Below are positions 1 to 8,572 of a stretch of DNA of 64,000 nucleotides, piece after piece. The stretch's first letter is position 1; every line of letters begins with the position of its first letter. The stretch covers positions 124,001-188,000 of the forward strand of contig JAFRSD010000013.1 of NCBI GenBank assembly GCA_017427775.1, in the 5' to 3' direction. The notes beneath the pieces are model-generated. The model had not been told where the DNA came from. It ran no database searches and worked only from the letters and a program-made list of their open reading frames with translations. A program made the translations under genes and the position numbers. This DNA is from Lachnospiraceae bacterium. GTDB lineage: Bacteria; Bacillota; Clostridia; Lachnospirales; Lachnospiraceae.

Positions 1-122
1 TGGAATGCCAGTTCCATAAAGAGTAGCACGGCAGCCGGCGGACGGTTTCGCACAGAATGGCGGGCCGGGACGTACGGCCGGCAATACGGAAATGATTCAC
101 AGAACAAAGGATGGAAAGATAC
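1..122. other. Window edge and leader before first gene
   Basis: Short reading frames here close quickly (for example a frame ending at a TAG near position 26), so this may hold the last residues of an upstream gene that starts outside the window. Given the SufB/D-like gene that follows, that gene could be its ATPase partner sufC, but the few residues visible do not prove it. The rest is a GC-rich spacer with an AAAGG ribosome site at 106-110. Confidence 0.3.
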
Positions 123-1040
123 ATGGATGCGATTCAGAAAGAACTGCTGAAGCAGATAGCAGACCTTCACGGGGTACCCGCGGGGGCATATAATTTCCGC
201 GTAAACGGCGAGGGCGCCGGGCGGAATACGACCGAACATATCGATATCGTTACGAAGACCGACAAGCCCGGCATCGATATCATCATCAAGCCCGGAACGA
301 AGAACGAGAGCGTGCATATCCCGGTTGTTCTGAGCCAGAGCGGTCTGAAAGAGAGCGTATATAACGACTTTTATATCGGGGAGGACTGCGATGTAACGAT
401 CATCGCCGGCTGCGGGATCCACAATTCCGGAGACAGTGACTCCGAGCATGACGGAATCCACACATTTTTCGTCGGGAAAAACTCCAGAGTCAAGTACGTC
501 GAGAAGCATTACGGTGAGGGCGACGGCAAAGGAAGCCGTATCCTCAATCCGCAGACGATCGTGCATATCGACGAGGGCGGACGGCTTGAGATGGATACGG
601 TGCAGATCAAGGGCGTGGATTCCACGGTACGTACGACCAAGGCCGATCTGAAGGACGGCGCGAACCTCGTGATCCGTGAGAAGATCATGACGCACGGAAC
701 GCAGTTCGCGAAGACCGATTTTACGGTTGATCTGAACGGCGTCGGATGCGGAGCGGACGTTGTTTCCAGGTCGGTTGCAAAGGGCGAATCCAGACAGGAA
801 TTCTACTCGATGATCAACGGAAATAACGCGTGCACCGGTCATACCGAGTGCGACGCGATTCTGATGGATCAGGGCAGGGTTGTTGCGACGCCTTCGCTTG
901 CGGCGAACCATCTGGATGCTTCGCTGATCCATGAGGCGGCTATCGGAAAGATTGCCGGCGAGCAGATCATCAAGTTGATGACGCTCGGACTCACCGAAGA
1001 GGAAGCGGAGCAGCAGATCATCAGCGGCTTCTTAAAGTAG
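123..1040 (+). CDS. SufB/SufD family Fe-S cluster assembly scaffold (short form)
   Basis: Cytoplasmic beta-helix scaffold of the SUF iron-sulfur cluster assembly system, which works with an ATPase SufC. The C-terminal core is well preserved, including GHTECDAILMD, a stretch reading ATPSLAANHLDASLIHEAAIG, and the terminal helix LGLTEEEAEQQIISGFLK. At 305 residues it is much shorter than SufB (about 460), matching the short single-scaffold form that pairs with SufC in many anaerobes. The start at 123 is preferred over an in-frame ATG at 111 because AAAGG at 106-110 is correctly spaced. Whether it acts as SufB or SufD cannot be told from sequence. Confidence 0.85.
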   Translation: MDAIQKELLKQIADLHGVPAGAYNFRVNGEGAGRNTTEHIDIVTKTDKPGIDIIIKPGTKNESVHIPVVLSQSGLKESVYNDFYIGEDCDVTIIAGCGIHNSGDSDSEHDGIHTFFVGKNSRVKYVEKHYGEGDGKGSRILNPQTIVHIDEGGRLEMDTVQIKGVDSTVRTTKADLKDGANLVIREKIMTHGTQFAKTDFTVDLNGVGCGADVVSRSVAKGESRQEFYSMINGNNACTGHTECDAILMDQGRVVATPSLAANHLDASLIHEAAIGKIAGEQIIKLMTLGLTEEEAEQQIISGFLK

Positions 1041-1061
1041 TATGTATGACCGGGAGAGAGA

Positions 1062-1919
1062 ATGAAACGACTTTTTTTGATATTGGTACTGCTGACGGCG
1101 GTCTGCCTTGCGGGCTGCGGCCGTAAACCGATGAAAGAACCGGAAAAGGAGAACACATTTGCCAAAGAGGGACTGCAGATCCACGTAATTAACCTCGGCA
1201 AAGCGGACGCCATCCTTGTTCTTGCGGACGGAGAGGCGATGCTGATCGACGCCGGCTATACGGAGCAGGGGACGGTCATCACGCAGTATCTGAAAGACCA
1301 CGGTGTCGAGAAACTGAAGTATTTCGTTGCGACGCACGGCGACAAGGACCATGTCGGCGGCGCGGCGGCGGTGATCCGGGAGTTCCCGATCGAGGAGGCG
1401 TTCCTCTCCCCGAAGAAGGAGAATTCGCCCGAATACGCAGCGATGGCGACGGCACTCGGGAAAGCAAAGGCGAAATATACTTTTCCGGAACTTTTGAGCA
1501 CATTTACGCTTGGCAAAGGCACATTTACCGTCCTGGCGCCCGGCAAAAAGGCGCTCGAGGCGGGAACGGACAACGATTCCTCGCTTGTGCTCCGGTACGT
1601 GTACGGCGAGCGCACGGTGCTTTTCATGGGCGATGCGCTTTCGCGGACGGAAAAGGAAATGCGCGAGAACGGTTATGAGTATTCCGCGGAGATTCTGAAG
1701 GTCGGTCATCACGGACAGGGCGACGCGACCACGAAGAAGTTCATTCGCGAGGTGGCGCCGATGTACGCGGTTATCACCTGCAGCAGGACGGAACCCGCCG
1801 ACGAGGATGTCATCAGCGTGCTGAAGGCATTTTCCGTGGAGATCAGGCGGTCGGACGAGAACGGAACGGTTGTATTTCAGACGGACGGAACCAAATGGGA
1901 GGTGACGACGGAGAAATGA
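1062..1919 (+). CDS. Secreted lipoprotein with metallo-beta-lactamase fold (ComEC C-terminal-like)
   Basis: An N-terminal lipoprotein signal ends in the lipobox LAGC (about residues 16-19), predicting attachment to the outer face of the membrane. The mature part is a metallo-beta-lactamase-fold hydrolase: it opens with HVINLGKADAILVLADG, has the metal motif THGDKDHVGG (about residue 90) and the later GHHGQGD with a conserved His. This arrangement is the one seen in the C-terminal domain of the DNA-uptake protein ComEC and stand-alone relatives; the substrate may be nucleic acid or another phosphodiester, which is inference. Ribosome site GGGAGAG precedes the ATG. The stop overlaps the next start (ATGA). 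Confidence 0.8.
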   Translation: MKRLFLILVLLTAVCLAGCGRKPMKEPEKENTFAKEGLQIHVINLGKADAILVLADGEAMLIDAGYTEQGTVITQYLKDHGVEKLKYFVATHGDKDHVGGAAAVIREFPIEEAFLSPKKENSPEYAAMATALGKAKAKYTFPELLSTFTLGKGTFTVLAPGKKALEAGTDNDSSLVLRYVYGERTVLFMGDALSRTEKEMRENGYEYSAEILKVGHHGQGDATTKKFIREVAPMYAVITCSRTEPADEDVISVLKAFSVEIRRSDENGTVVFQTDGTKWEVTTEK

Positions 1920-2329
1920 TCAGCGAGAAGATGAAGAAGAAACTGATTACGGAAGCGCTTGAGGCGCGGAAGAACAGCTATTGTAAATATTCCGGCTTTG
2001 CCGTGGGAGCGGCGATCCTTGCGGACGACGGAACGATCTACCGCGGCGCCAATGTGGAGAATGCTTCCTACGGGCTTACGAACTGCGCGGAGAGAACGGC
2101 GATATTTGCCGCCGTTGCGGGCGGTGTAAGAAAGTTTAAGGCGATAGCCATTGTCGGTGCGCCGCAGGGTGAGAAGGCAACGGAGATCTGCCCGCCGTGC
2201 GGAAGCTGCCGTCAGGTGATGGCAGAGTTCGGAGATCCGGACAAGTTCCTTGTGATTCTCGGAACCGAGGGAGAAGAGCGGAAGGAACTGCTCCTAAAGG
2301 AACTGTTGCCGTATTCGTTTGAACTGTAA
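1916..2329 (+). CDS. cdd: Cytidine deaminase
   Basis: Deaminates cytidine and deoxycytidine to uridine forms in pyrimidine salvage. The zinc site has the three-cysteine arrangement of small tetrameric deaminases: NCAERTAIF supplies the first Cys and catalytic Glu, and CPPCGSCRQ supplies the other two ligands. The N-terminus has the typical KNSYCKYSGFAVGAAI. A longer frame begins at 1895, but the ATG at 1916 is better because GGGAGGTG at about 1897-1904 is properly spaced and the start forms an ATGA overlap with the previous stop. That gives 137 residues, the normal family length. Confidence 0.95.
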   Translation: MISEKMKKKLITEALEARKNSYCKYSGFAVGAAILADDGTIYRGANVENASYGLTNCAERTAIFAAVAGGVRKFKAIAIVGAPQGEKATEICPPCGSCRQVMAEFGDPDKFLVILGTEGEERKELLLKELLPYSFEL

Positions 2330-2413
2330 AGGCACGCGTCCCGGCGGCGGGACATGTATGCGGCGTGAAGAATGGTATTCGCATCCTTTTGCGGAAGAAT
2401 CTCGGACAGGAAT

Positions 2414-3085
2414 ATGAAGAAGATTTTTTTGATCGAGGACGACTATGCGCTCGCGCAGGCCGTTAAGAAACAGATAGAAAGCTGGGGTAATGAGGTCGTT
2501 ACGGCGAAGGATTTCCGAAATGTGATGGAGGAATTCAACGCCTGCGATCCGCAGCTCGTACTTGTCGACGTAATGCTGCCGTTTTTCAACGGCTATCACT
2601 GGTGCACGGAGATCCGCAAGGTTTCGAACGTGCCGATCGTGTTTTTGAGCTCGGCGGCAGACAACATGAATATCGTAATGGCAATGAATCTCGGAGCGGA
2701 TGACTTCATCCCGAAGCCGGTTGATCCGATGGTTCTGACTGCCAAGGTTTCGGCCATATTGAGACGGGCATATGACCTTGGGGAGGTTCCGCAGACGCTG
2801 TCGCATGAAGGACTGACGCTGAATCTCGGGGACAATTCCGCGACTTACGGCGGGGAACGGATCGAACTTACGAAGAACGAGTTTCGGATCCTGCATACGC
2901 TTCTTGAGAACCGCGGAAAGATCGTATCAAGAGACCGCCTGATGACAGCTTTGTGGCAGGATGACTGCTATGTTGAGGAAAATACGCTGACGGTCAACGT
3001 TACAAGGCTTCGTAAGAAGCTTGAAAGCACCGGATTGACCGGATTTATCACCACCAAAGTAGGAAGCGGGTACATTATCGAATGA
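2414..3085 (+). CDS. OmpR-family response regulator (BceR-like)
   Basis: DNA-binding response regulator with a receiver domain (acidic pair EDD near the start, phosphoacceptor Asp about residue 52 in VDVMLP, conserved Lys in PKPVDP) and a C-terminal winged helix (TKNEFRILHTLLENRGKIVSRD, then NVTRLRKKLE). The start at 2414 is chosen over an in-frame ATG at 2372 because the canonical KKIFLIEDDYAL begins there. It overlaps the next gene by ATGA, and that kinase is of the BceS type, so it probably controls the ABC transporter pair at 5.5-8.4 kb in response to cell-wall-active peptides. This functional link is inference from gene order. Confidence 0.9.
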   Translation: MKKIFLIEDDYALAQAVKKQIESWGNEVVTAKDFRNVMEEFNACDPQLVLVDVMLPFFNGYHWCTEIRKVSNVPIVFLSSAADNMNIVMAMNLGADDFIPKPVDPMVLTAKVSAILRRAYDLGEVPQTLSHEGLTLNLGDNSATYGGERIELTKNEFRILHTLLENRGKIVSRDRLMTALWQDDCYVEENTLTVNVTRLRKKLESTGLTGFITTKVGSGYIIE

Positions 3086-4092
3086 GATTCTTCCGGGAAT
3101 TCATAAAGGACCGGATTTATCCGATCATCTGGGGGCTTGTCGCCATCGGCGTCTGTGCGGTCGTGTTCTGGCTTTACGGAATCCGCGCAGATGCGATTCT
3201 GTATGCCGTTTTGCTGTGCTTTGTCGTGGGAATCCTGTTCGCTGTCGTGGATTATTTCAAGGAACTGAGACGCCACTGGGTGAGGCTTCAGAGCATCCGT
3301 ACCGCGGCCTACGAGAAGAGCGAAATCCCGGACGAATACGGCGTAGCGGCCAATGACTATGCGGATCTTGTGAAAGCACTCTGGGCCCGGATCGACCGGC
3401 TCGAGGATGAGCAGTTCCGGGAACGCATGGAAGCGGAAGACTATTACACGACCTGGGTTCACCAGATCAAGACGCCGCTTGCCGTCATGCAGATGACGGT
3501 CAAATCGGAGGATACCGAGCAGAGCCGCGCGCTTGCGGCCGAATTGTTCCGGACGGAGCAGTATGTCGATATGGCGCTCGGGTATATCCGCCTCGGCGAG
3601 GACTCGTCGGATCTGACGGTGCGCGAATATGACCTCGACGAACTGATCCGCACATCCATCCGCCGGTTTGCGCCGCAGTTTATCGCGAAGAAGCTCGCAT
3701 TTTCCTACGAACCTGCAAAGGTCACGGTCGTGACCGACGGCAGGTGGTTCACGTTTTTACTCGAGCAGCTGCTTTCGAATGCGGTCAAATACACCTACGA
3801 GGGCGGCGTGACGGTAACCCTTACGGAAGATGCGAAAGTGATCGTAAAAGATACCGGAATCGGCATTGCGCCGGAGGACGTTCCGCGTATTTTTGAGAAA
3901 GGTTTTACCGGAGCCAACGGCCGGATGAATACCGGAGACGGTTCGAACGGCAGGCGTGCCACGGGGCTCGGGCTTTACCTCTGCAACAAGGTTGCGCATA
4001 AGCTGAACATCGGGCTTTCGGTGGAATCGGAAGTCGGCAGGGGGACCGCATTTACCGTCAACATGAAGAAAGAAGAAATTACGGTGGAATAA
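3082..4092 (+). CDS. Intramembrane-sensing sensor histidine kinase (BceS-like)
   Basis: Short sensor kinase with two membrane helices close to the N-terminus (about residues 13-32 and 37-55) and almost no extracellular loop. This is the architecture of kinases that read the flux state of a Bce-type ABC transporter rather than a ligand. The phosphoacceptor is His about residue 128 in VHQIKTPLAVMQ. The ATPase domain shows LLSNAVKYT (N box), DTGIGI (G1) and GLGLYLCNKVA (G2). The start overlaps the regulator stop (ATGA). Length, 336 residues, is typical of this subfamily. Confidence 0.92.
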   Translation: MRFFREFIKDRIYPIIWGLVAIGVCAVVFWLYGIRADAILYAVLLCFVVGILFAVVDYFKELRRHWVRLQSIRTAAYEKSEIPDEYGVAANDYADLVKALWARIDRLEDEQFRERMEAEDYYTTWVHQIKTPLAVMQMTVKSEDTEQSRALAAELFRTEQYVDMALGYIRLGEDSSDLTVREYDLDELIRTSIRRFAPQFIAKKLAFSYEPAKVTVVTDGRWFTFLLEQLLSNAVKYTYEGGVTVTLTEDAKVIVKDTGIGIAPEDVPRIFEKGFTGANGRMNTGDGSNGRRATGLGLYLCNKVAHKLNIGLSVESEVGRGTAFTVNMKKEEITVE

Positions 4093-4108
4093 TAATCGGG
4101 GGATTCCA

Positions 4109-5248
4109 ATGAGTAAACGTACAAGAATCATTATTGTAGCCGCTGCGCTGGTCGTCGCTTTGATCGCGATGGTAACGCCGGTCAAGAATACGCTTGAGGA
4201 CGGCGGGACCGTCGAATATAAGGCGATTCTTTACAAGTACACGAAATACAATACGGTTGTCGGCGTGGAGAAGAACGGCGTGACGAAAACCGGACGAAAG
4301 ACCGGTTCGAAGCTGCAGATCCTCGGACTGACTGTCCGGAATAAGACCAAAACGCGCGTGGACGGTGAGAAGCCGGTAGGAGAACCGACGCCGGAGGGGA
4401 AGGTAGCAGCCAATACGCCTACCCCTACGATAGAACCGACCAACCCGCCGACGCCGACCAATACGCCGACACCGACACCTACGCCGTCGCCGCTTGAGAA
4501 GATCGAAGCAACGCGGGCGAAACTGCTTGCCAATGTCGATTACTATAACTCGCTTGACAATACCTCCGAGCGCACCTGGCAGTTTATCCGCATGAAAGAC
4601 CATTCGCAGTCCGGCACGAGAGAATTCATGCCGATCGCGGATTACGGCGGATTCTATGTGGACAAAGCGGCTGTCGATGATAAGGTGATCTACCTCACAT
4701 TTGACTGCGGATATCCGTCCGACAAGACGGTCAAGATCCTTGATACGCTTAAGAAGCACAACGCGAAGGCAAGCTTCTTCGTAACGAAGATGTATCTGGA
4801 AAAATGCTCCGACTATGCAATCCGCATGAAGCAGGAAGGACACGCGGTGTGCAACCATACCGTGTCGCATTCGGACCTTCGGACCATGTCTGTTGAGAAG
4901 ATTATTTCCGAGATTCTCGATGTCGCGGAGTATTACTACGAAAAGACGGGGTATGAGTTCGATCCTTTCTTCCGGACACCTTCGGGTTCCTATACCGTGC
5001 GGCTTCTGACACTGATCCGGGACGCCGGCTACCGGACCGTATTCTGGAGCATTGCCTACGGCGACTACGATAAGAACAACCCGCCGGCTCCGGGGTACGT
5101 GACCAATCACTTTAAGACCTATTACCATAACGGCGCCGTTGCTCTCATGCACAACGACTGCCAGCAGAACGCGGACGAACTGGACGCCGTGCTGACCTTC
5201 CTGGAGGGGCAGGGCTACCGGTTTGCATTACTGGATGAAGTACCGTAA
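4109..5248 (+). CDS. Membrane-anchored polysaccharide deacetylase (PdaA-like) with Pro-Thr linker
   Basis: Predicted cell-surface de-N-acetylase. One membrane helix (about residues 5-24) is followed by a small module, EDGGTVEYKAILYKYTKYN ... LQILGLTVRNKTKT, then a Pro-Thr-rich spacer (about 92-130) and a NodB-homology domain. Motifs are TFDCGY (motif 1), NHTVSHSDL (motif 2, zinc His pair), FFRTPSGSY (motif 3), and ALMHND near the C-terminus. Motif 1 has Cys where classical NodB enzymes have a metal-binding Asp; PdaA-type enzymes also vary here. The same N-terminal module occurs in the barnase at 8863-9690. The gene is 17 bases after the kinase and may be part of a peptide-stress operon remodelling peptidoglycan. 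Confidence 0.85.
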   Translation: MSKRTRIIIVAAALVVALIAMVTPVKNTLEDGGTVEYKAILYKYTKYNTVVGVEKNGVTKTGRKTGSKLQILGLTVRNKTKTRVDGEKPVGEPTPEGKVAANTPTPTIEPTNPPTPTNTPTPTPTPSPLEKIEATRAKLLANVDYYNSLDNTSERTWQFIRMKDHSQSGTREFMPIADYGGFYVDKAAVDDKVIYLTFDCGYPSDKTVKILDTLKKHNAKASFFVTKMYLEKCSDYAIRMKQEGHAVCNHTVSHSDLRTMSVEKIISEILDVAEYYYEKTGYEFDPFFRTPSGSYTVRLLTLIRDAGYRTVFWSIAYGDYDKNNPPAPGYVTNHFKTYYHNGAVALMHNDCQQNADELDAVLTFLEGQGYRFALLDEVP

Positions 5249-5254
5249 TAACGA

Positions 5255-5290
5255 AAGCCTCGTGATCCGCAGGATTGCGGGGCTTCTTTT
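5255..5290 (+). terminator. Intrinsic terminator after deacetylase gene
   Basis: A 14-bp stem with a few G-T pairs (AAGCCTCGTGATCC against GGATTGCGGGGCTT), loop GCA, followed by CTTTT. It closes the regulator-kinase-deacetylase operon. Confidence 0.85.
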
Positions 5291-5296
5291 GTAACC

Positions 5297-5310
5297 TTAC
5301 AAAACTGTCA
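5297..5310 (+). promoter_or_regulatory. Candidate BceR-type operator
   Basis: TTACA-AAAC-TGTCA is one base from the inverted-repeat consensus TnACA-N4-TGTAA reported for BceR-like regulators. It lies about 70 bases upstream of the start expected from the -10 box at 5365-5370, a usual distance for activators of Bce transporter genes. A second TGTAA at 5327-5331 may add to the site. Binding itself is inference. Confidence 0.5.
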
Positions 5311-5341
5311 CATCACAGACGGAAAATGTAACCGGAATCGA

Positions 5342-5370
5342 TGTTTCTTCTTCTCTTGACGACGTATAAT
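5342..5370 (+). promoter_or_regulatory. Promoter of the BceAB-like transporter genes
   Basis: A perfect -10 TATAAT at 5365-5370 with only a poor -35 (TGTTTC at 5342-5347, 17-bp spacing). A good -10 with a weak -35 is what one expects of a promoter that needs an activator. The leader of about 145 bases to the coding start shows no strong hairpin. Confidence 0.6.
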
Positions 5371-5522
5371 CACAGCTGTAAACAGGAAATACGGACGGCT
5401 GCGGGCGTCGGTGCAAGAAGAAATGAGCACCTAAGAGGGGGAGAGCGTTGCGCGGCCGTCCCGATCCATGTTTCGGGATAACGACGGTTACGAAACGAAC
5501 CGGTCAAAATTTGGAGGGTATG

Positions 5523-6287
5523 ATGGCAATTCTTGAAGTAAGCAATCTGAAGAAAATCTACACCACCCGTTTCGGGGGGAGCAAGGTGCAGGCTTTGTCG
5601 AACGTCACATTTTCCGTGGAGAAAGGCGAGTATGTCGCGATCATGGGTGAATCCGGATCCGGTAAGACGACGCTTCTCAACATTTTGGCGGCGCTTGACC
5701 GTCCGACGGCGGGAAAGGTTATGCTTGAGGGAAAGGAACTCTCGGCGATCAAAGAAGCGGAGATGGCGACATTTCGAAGAGAGAACCTCGGATTTGTCTT
5801 CCAGGAGTTCAATCTGCTTGATACATTTTCCATCCGCGACAACATTCTGCTGCCGCTCGTATTAAACGGCGAGAAGCCCGCGGAGCTTGAGAATAAACTG
5901 AAGCCGATCGCAGAAGAACTCGGAATCGAGGAGCTTCTGAATAAGTTCCCTTACGAGGTTTCCGGCGGTCAGAAGCAGCGTACCGCAGTAGCGCGTGCGC
6001 TTATCACGAACCCGAAGCTGATCCTTGCCGATGAGCCGACCGGAGCCCTTGACTCGAAGTCGACCGACGACCTTTTAAGGGTGTTCCGAGAAATCAACGC
6101 AAAGGGACAGACGATCCTTATGGTAACGCACTCCACGAAAGCGGCCAGTCACGCCTCGCGCGTATTGTTCATCCGGGACGGAGAAGTATTCCATCAGATT
6201 TATCGCGGCGACTGCACGAACGAGCAGCTTTACCAGAAGATTTCGGACACGCTGACACTTCTTACGACGGGCGGTGAGCAGCGATGA
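5523..6287 (+). CDS. ABC transporter ATP-binding protein (BceA-like)
   Basis: ATPase subunit of a Bce-type antimicrobial-peptide resistance and sensing transporter. It has Walker A GESGSGKTT (about residues 38-46), Q-loop FVFQEFNLLDTFS, signature VSGGQKQRTAVARAL, Walker B LILADEPTGALD and switch His in MVTHSTKAA. Of the tandem ATG codons at 5520 and 5523 the second is better spaced from GGAGGG (5513-5518). A longer frame back to 5448 lacks the family N-terminus. It overlaps the permease gene by ATGA. It acts at the inner face of the membrane with the 696-residue permease. Confidence 0.93.
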   Translation: MAILEVSNLKKIYTTRFGGSKVQALSNVTFSVEKGEYVAIMGESGSGKTTLLNILAALDRPTAGKVMLEGKELSAIKEAEMATFRRENLGFVFQEFNLLDTFSIRDNILLPLVLNGEKPAELENKLKPIAEELGIEELLNKFPYEVSGGQKQRTAVARALITNPKLILADEPTGALDSKSTDDLLRVFREINAKGQTILMVTHSTKAASHASRVLFIRDGEVFHQIYRGDCTNEQLYQKISDTLTLLTTGGEQR

Positions 6288-8374
6288 AACTTGGTCTCTT
6301 CTTACGGCTGGCCTGGTCCAACATCAAGAAGAACCACCAGCTTTACATCCCGCACATCCTTGCGGGAACCGGCCTTACGGCCATCTTTTACATCATGCTG
6401 ACCCTCGGAAAGGACGACCGCCTTCGTAACATTAAGGGCGGTTACGCAGTCCCCGAGATCATGATGATCGGTATCTGGGTCGTTATTATCCTTTCCGTCA
6501 TTCTTGTGTTCTTTACGAACAGTTTTTTAATGAAGCAGAGGACGAGAGAGTACGGTATGTATAACGTGCTCGGTATGGAGAAAAGCCACGTCGGGCATAT
6601 CATGTTCCTTGAGAACCTGATCTCGACGGTGATTGCCATTACGGCGGGCGTTTTGAGCGGCATGCTCGTATATAAGCTGTGCTGCATGTTCATCTGTAAG
6701 ATTCTCCGCGTGAGCACGATTCTCGGTTTTTATGTGAATCCGGAATGTGTCTGGAAGACGGTTGCAGGCTTTGCCGCAATGTATTTCGCCGCATTTTTGT
6801 GGAACCGGATCCGTCTTGCGAGACTGAAGCCTGTTGAACTTCTGGCAAGCGCAGGCGCAGGCGAGCGGGAGCCTAAGACGAAGTGGATACTTCTCGTGAT
6901 CGGTCTTGCCACGCTCGGAACCGGTTATTACCTCGCACTGAAGGCGGAATCGCCGCTTGAAGTGATCAAGGACTTCTTCATTGCGGTAATCCTTGTCATT
7001 GTCGGAACCTATGCGCTTTTCCTTGCGGGTTCGGTTGCCTTTTTGAAGCTGCTCCGGAGAAAGAAGAGTTTTTACTACCGGAAGTCCAACATGATCGCCG
7101 TTTCGGACCTTCTGTACCGCATGAAGCAGAACGCGGTCGGCCTTGCGTCAATCGCAATCCTTGCGACCGGCGTGCTTGTTATGATGTCGACCACCGTCAG
7201 CCTGTATGCGGGCTGCGAGGATTCGCTTAAAAGCATGTATATGGACGGCGCGGCGGACCTGTTTGTGGAGGGCGGTTACTCGTACCGTAACGACGAGGAA
7301 GAGAAAATCTACCGCTTTCAGCTTCCGGAGGAAGAACTCCGCGCGATTACCGAGCGGATCGCCGAAAAATACGGAACGAAGGTCAAGTCCTTTAAGCCCG
7401 GCCGAAATTTAACGGAGTCGATGACCGTAGAGATGAACGGCGCTACGAAGACTTATGTGCAGGAGAGATCATTTGAGATACCGCCCGAAAACGCAGTTGA
7501 TTTCCTGTTTATGCCGATTGACGATTATAATCAGATAACCGGCCGGAATGTGCAGTTTGGTGATGGGGAGATAGCCTGGGTACCGCTTTCGGATAACGCA
7601 AAGGACCTTAACGAAAGAGTATCCGGAACGATTCAGTTCGGAGATAAAACCTATACGATCGGAAAGAAACTCGATTATTTTCCGCAGAAAGGAACGGAAG
7701 GATCCCTTCTTAATGTGTATGCGATCCTGATGCCTTCCATTGAGGACGTTGAGGGCGTGGGCAGGCAGATCAGCCGCGACCTTGACTGGGATATGCTCCG
7801 GGTGTCCTACATGTATGCCGTTCAGTTTGAGGACACGGAAAAGTTCGCGGAAAATGACGCCGACCATCAATCCTTTGCGGATTTCTGTGATGCGGTCCGT
7901 GCATACGCGAAAAAGGAGTATGACGGAGACCCGAGTACCCACACGCGCTGGGACGCTTCCTGGCATATGCGCGATGAAATGTACGGAATCTACGGTTCGC
8001 TGTTCTTCCTCGGCATTCTTTTAAGCATCGTGTTCCTGTTCGCAACGGCTTTGATCATCTACTATAAGCAGATTTCCGAGGGCTACGACGACCGCGGCCG
8101 TTTCCAGATTCTTCTGAAGGTCGGTATGACGGAAAAGGAGACGAAGGCGACGATCCGCCGCCAGATCGTTATCGTATTCTTCCTGCCGGTAATCACCGCC
8201 GTGATCCACATGACGGTAGCGTATCCGGTTACGAAAAAGCTCCTTGCTCTCTTGATGCTCAGCAACAATAAGCTGTTCCTTCTGTGCACCGCTCTGACGA
8301 TTGTGGCATTCACTTTGCTCTACCTTTTGATCTATCGTCTGACGGCCAGAACATATTATAGGATTGTGCGCTAA
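6284..8374 (+). CDS. ABC transporter permease with large extracellular domain (BceB-like, FtsX family)
   Basis: Integral membrane permease of about ten helices with the BceB layout: four N-terminal helices including LRNIKGGYAVPEIMMIGIWV, further helices, then a long hydrophilic extracellular domain (about residues 310-565) that in this family binds bacitracin- or lantibiotic-type ligands, and a final FtsX-like helix bundle. The segment FFTNSFLMKQRTREYGMYN, a coupling region typical of the family, is present. At 696 residues it has the expected length. It should signal to the kinase at 3082-4092 and be induced through the regulator at 2414-3085. Ligand specificity cannot be read from the sequence. 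Confidence 0.92.
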   Translation: MKLGLFLRLAWSNIKKNHQLYIPHILAGTGLTAIFYIMLTLGKDDRLRNIKGGYAVPEIMMIGIWVVIILSVILVFFTNSFLMKQRTREYGMYNVLGMEKSHVGHIMFLENLISTVIAITAGVLSGMLVYKLCCMFICKILRVSTILGFYVNPECVWKTVAGFAAMYFAAFLWNRIRLARLKPVELLASAGAGEREPKTKWILLVIGLATLGTGYYLALKAESPLEVIKDFFIAVILVIVGTYALFLAGSVAFLKLLRRKKSFYYRKSNMIAVSDLLYRMKQNAVGLASIAILATGVLVMMSTTVSLYAGCEDSLKSMYMDGAADLFVEGGYSYRNDEEEKIYRFQLPEEELRAITERIAEKYGTKVKSFKPGRNLTESMTVEMNGATKTYVQERSFEIPPENAVDFLFMPIDDYNQITGRNVQFGDGEIAWVPLSDNAKDLNERVSGTIQFGDKTYTIGKKLDYFPQKGTEGSLLNVYAILMPSIEDVEGVGRQISRDLDWDMLRVSYMYAVQFEDTEKFAENDADHQSFADFCDAVRAYAKKEYDGDPSTHTRWDASWHMRDEMYGIYGSLFFLGILLSIVFLFATALIIYYKQISEGYDDRGRFQILLKVGMTEKETKATIRRQIVIVFFLPVITAVIHMTVAYPVTKKLLALLMLSNNKLFLLCTALTIVAFTLLYLLIYRLTARTYYRIVR

Positions 8375-8381
8375 TTTCTTC

Positions 8382-8410
8382 TTGACAAAGGCACATTTTC
8401 TGAATATAAT
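8382..8410 (+). promoter_or_regulatory. Consensus sigma-A promoter of tRNA-Met
   Basis: TTGACA at 8382-8387 and TATAAT at 8405-8410 with exactly 17 bases between them: a perfect housekeeping promoter that starts just after the permease stop and drives the tRNA about 28 bases downstream. Confidence 0.92.
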
Positions 8411-8437
8411 GCAAAGGTACGGTCGAGCCGTACCTGT

Positions 8438-8511
8438 GGCGAAGTAGCTCAGTTGGCTAGAGCATACGGTTCATACCCGTAGTGTCGAGGGTTCGAATCC
8501 CCCCTTCGCTA
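8438..8511 (+). tRNA. tRNA-Met (CAT anticodon, elongator type)
   Basis: Full cloverleaf: acceptor GGCGAAG/CTTCGCT (one G-T pair), D stem GCTC/GAGC, anticodon stem TACGG/CCGTA with loop TTCATAC giving anticodon CAT, variable loop GTGTC, and T arm GAGGG-TTCGAAT-CCCCC with one A-C mismatch. The anticodon stem lacks the three G-C pairs of initiator tRNA, so elongator Met is most likely; a CAT-bearing Ile isoacceptor cannot be excluded. The 3' CCA is not encoded. Confidence 0.9.
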
Positions 8512-8513
8512 TC

Positions 8514-8548
8514 AAAAAACTCTCCTGTGGAAACAGGAGAGTTTTTTT
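8514..8548. terminator. Bidirectional intrinsic terminator
   Basis: Stem ACTCTCCTGT (8519-8528) against ACAGGAGAGT (8533-8542), loop GGAA, with T7 on the right and A6 on the left. It can therefore end both the tRNA-Met transcript and the minus-strand barnase-barstar operon. Confidence 0.9.
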
Positions 8549-8572
8549 CGTCTTATTGGTTTTCGAGGATGA

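Noticed and set aside
4079-5152. Minus-strand frame of 357 codons opposite the deacetylase
   Set aside because: Arg-rich shadow with no recognisable domain; the NodB motifs are on the + strand.
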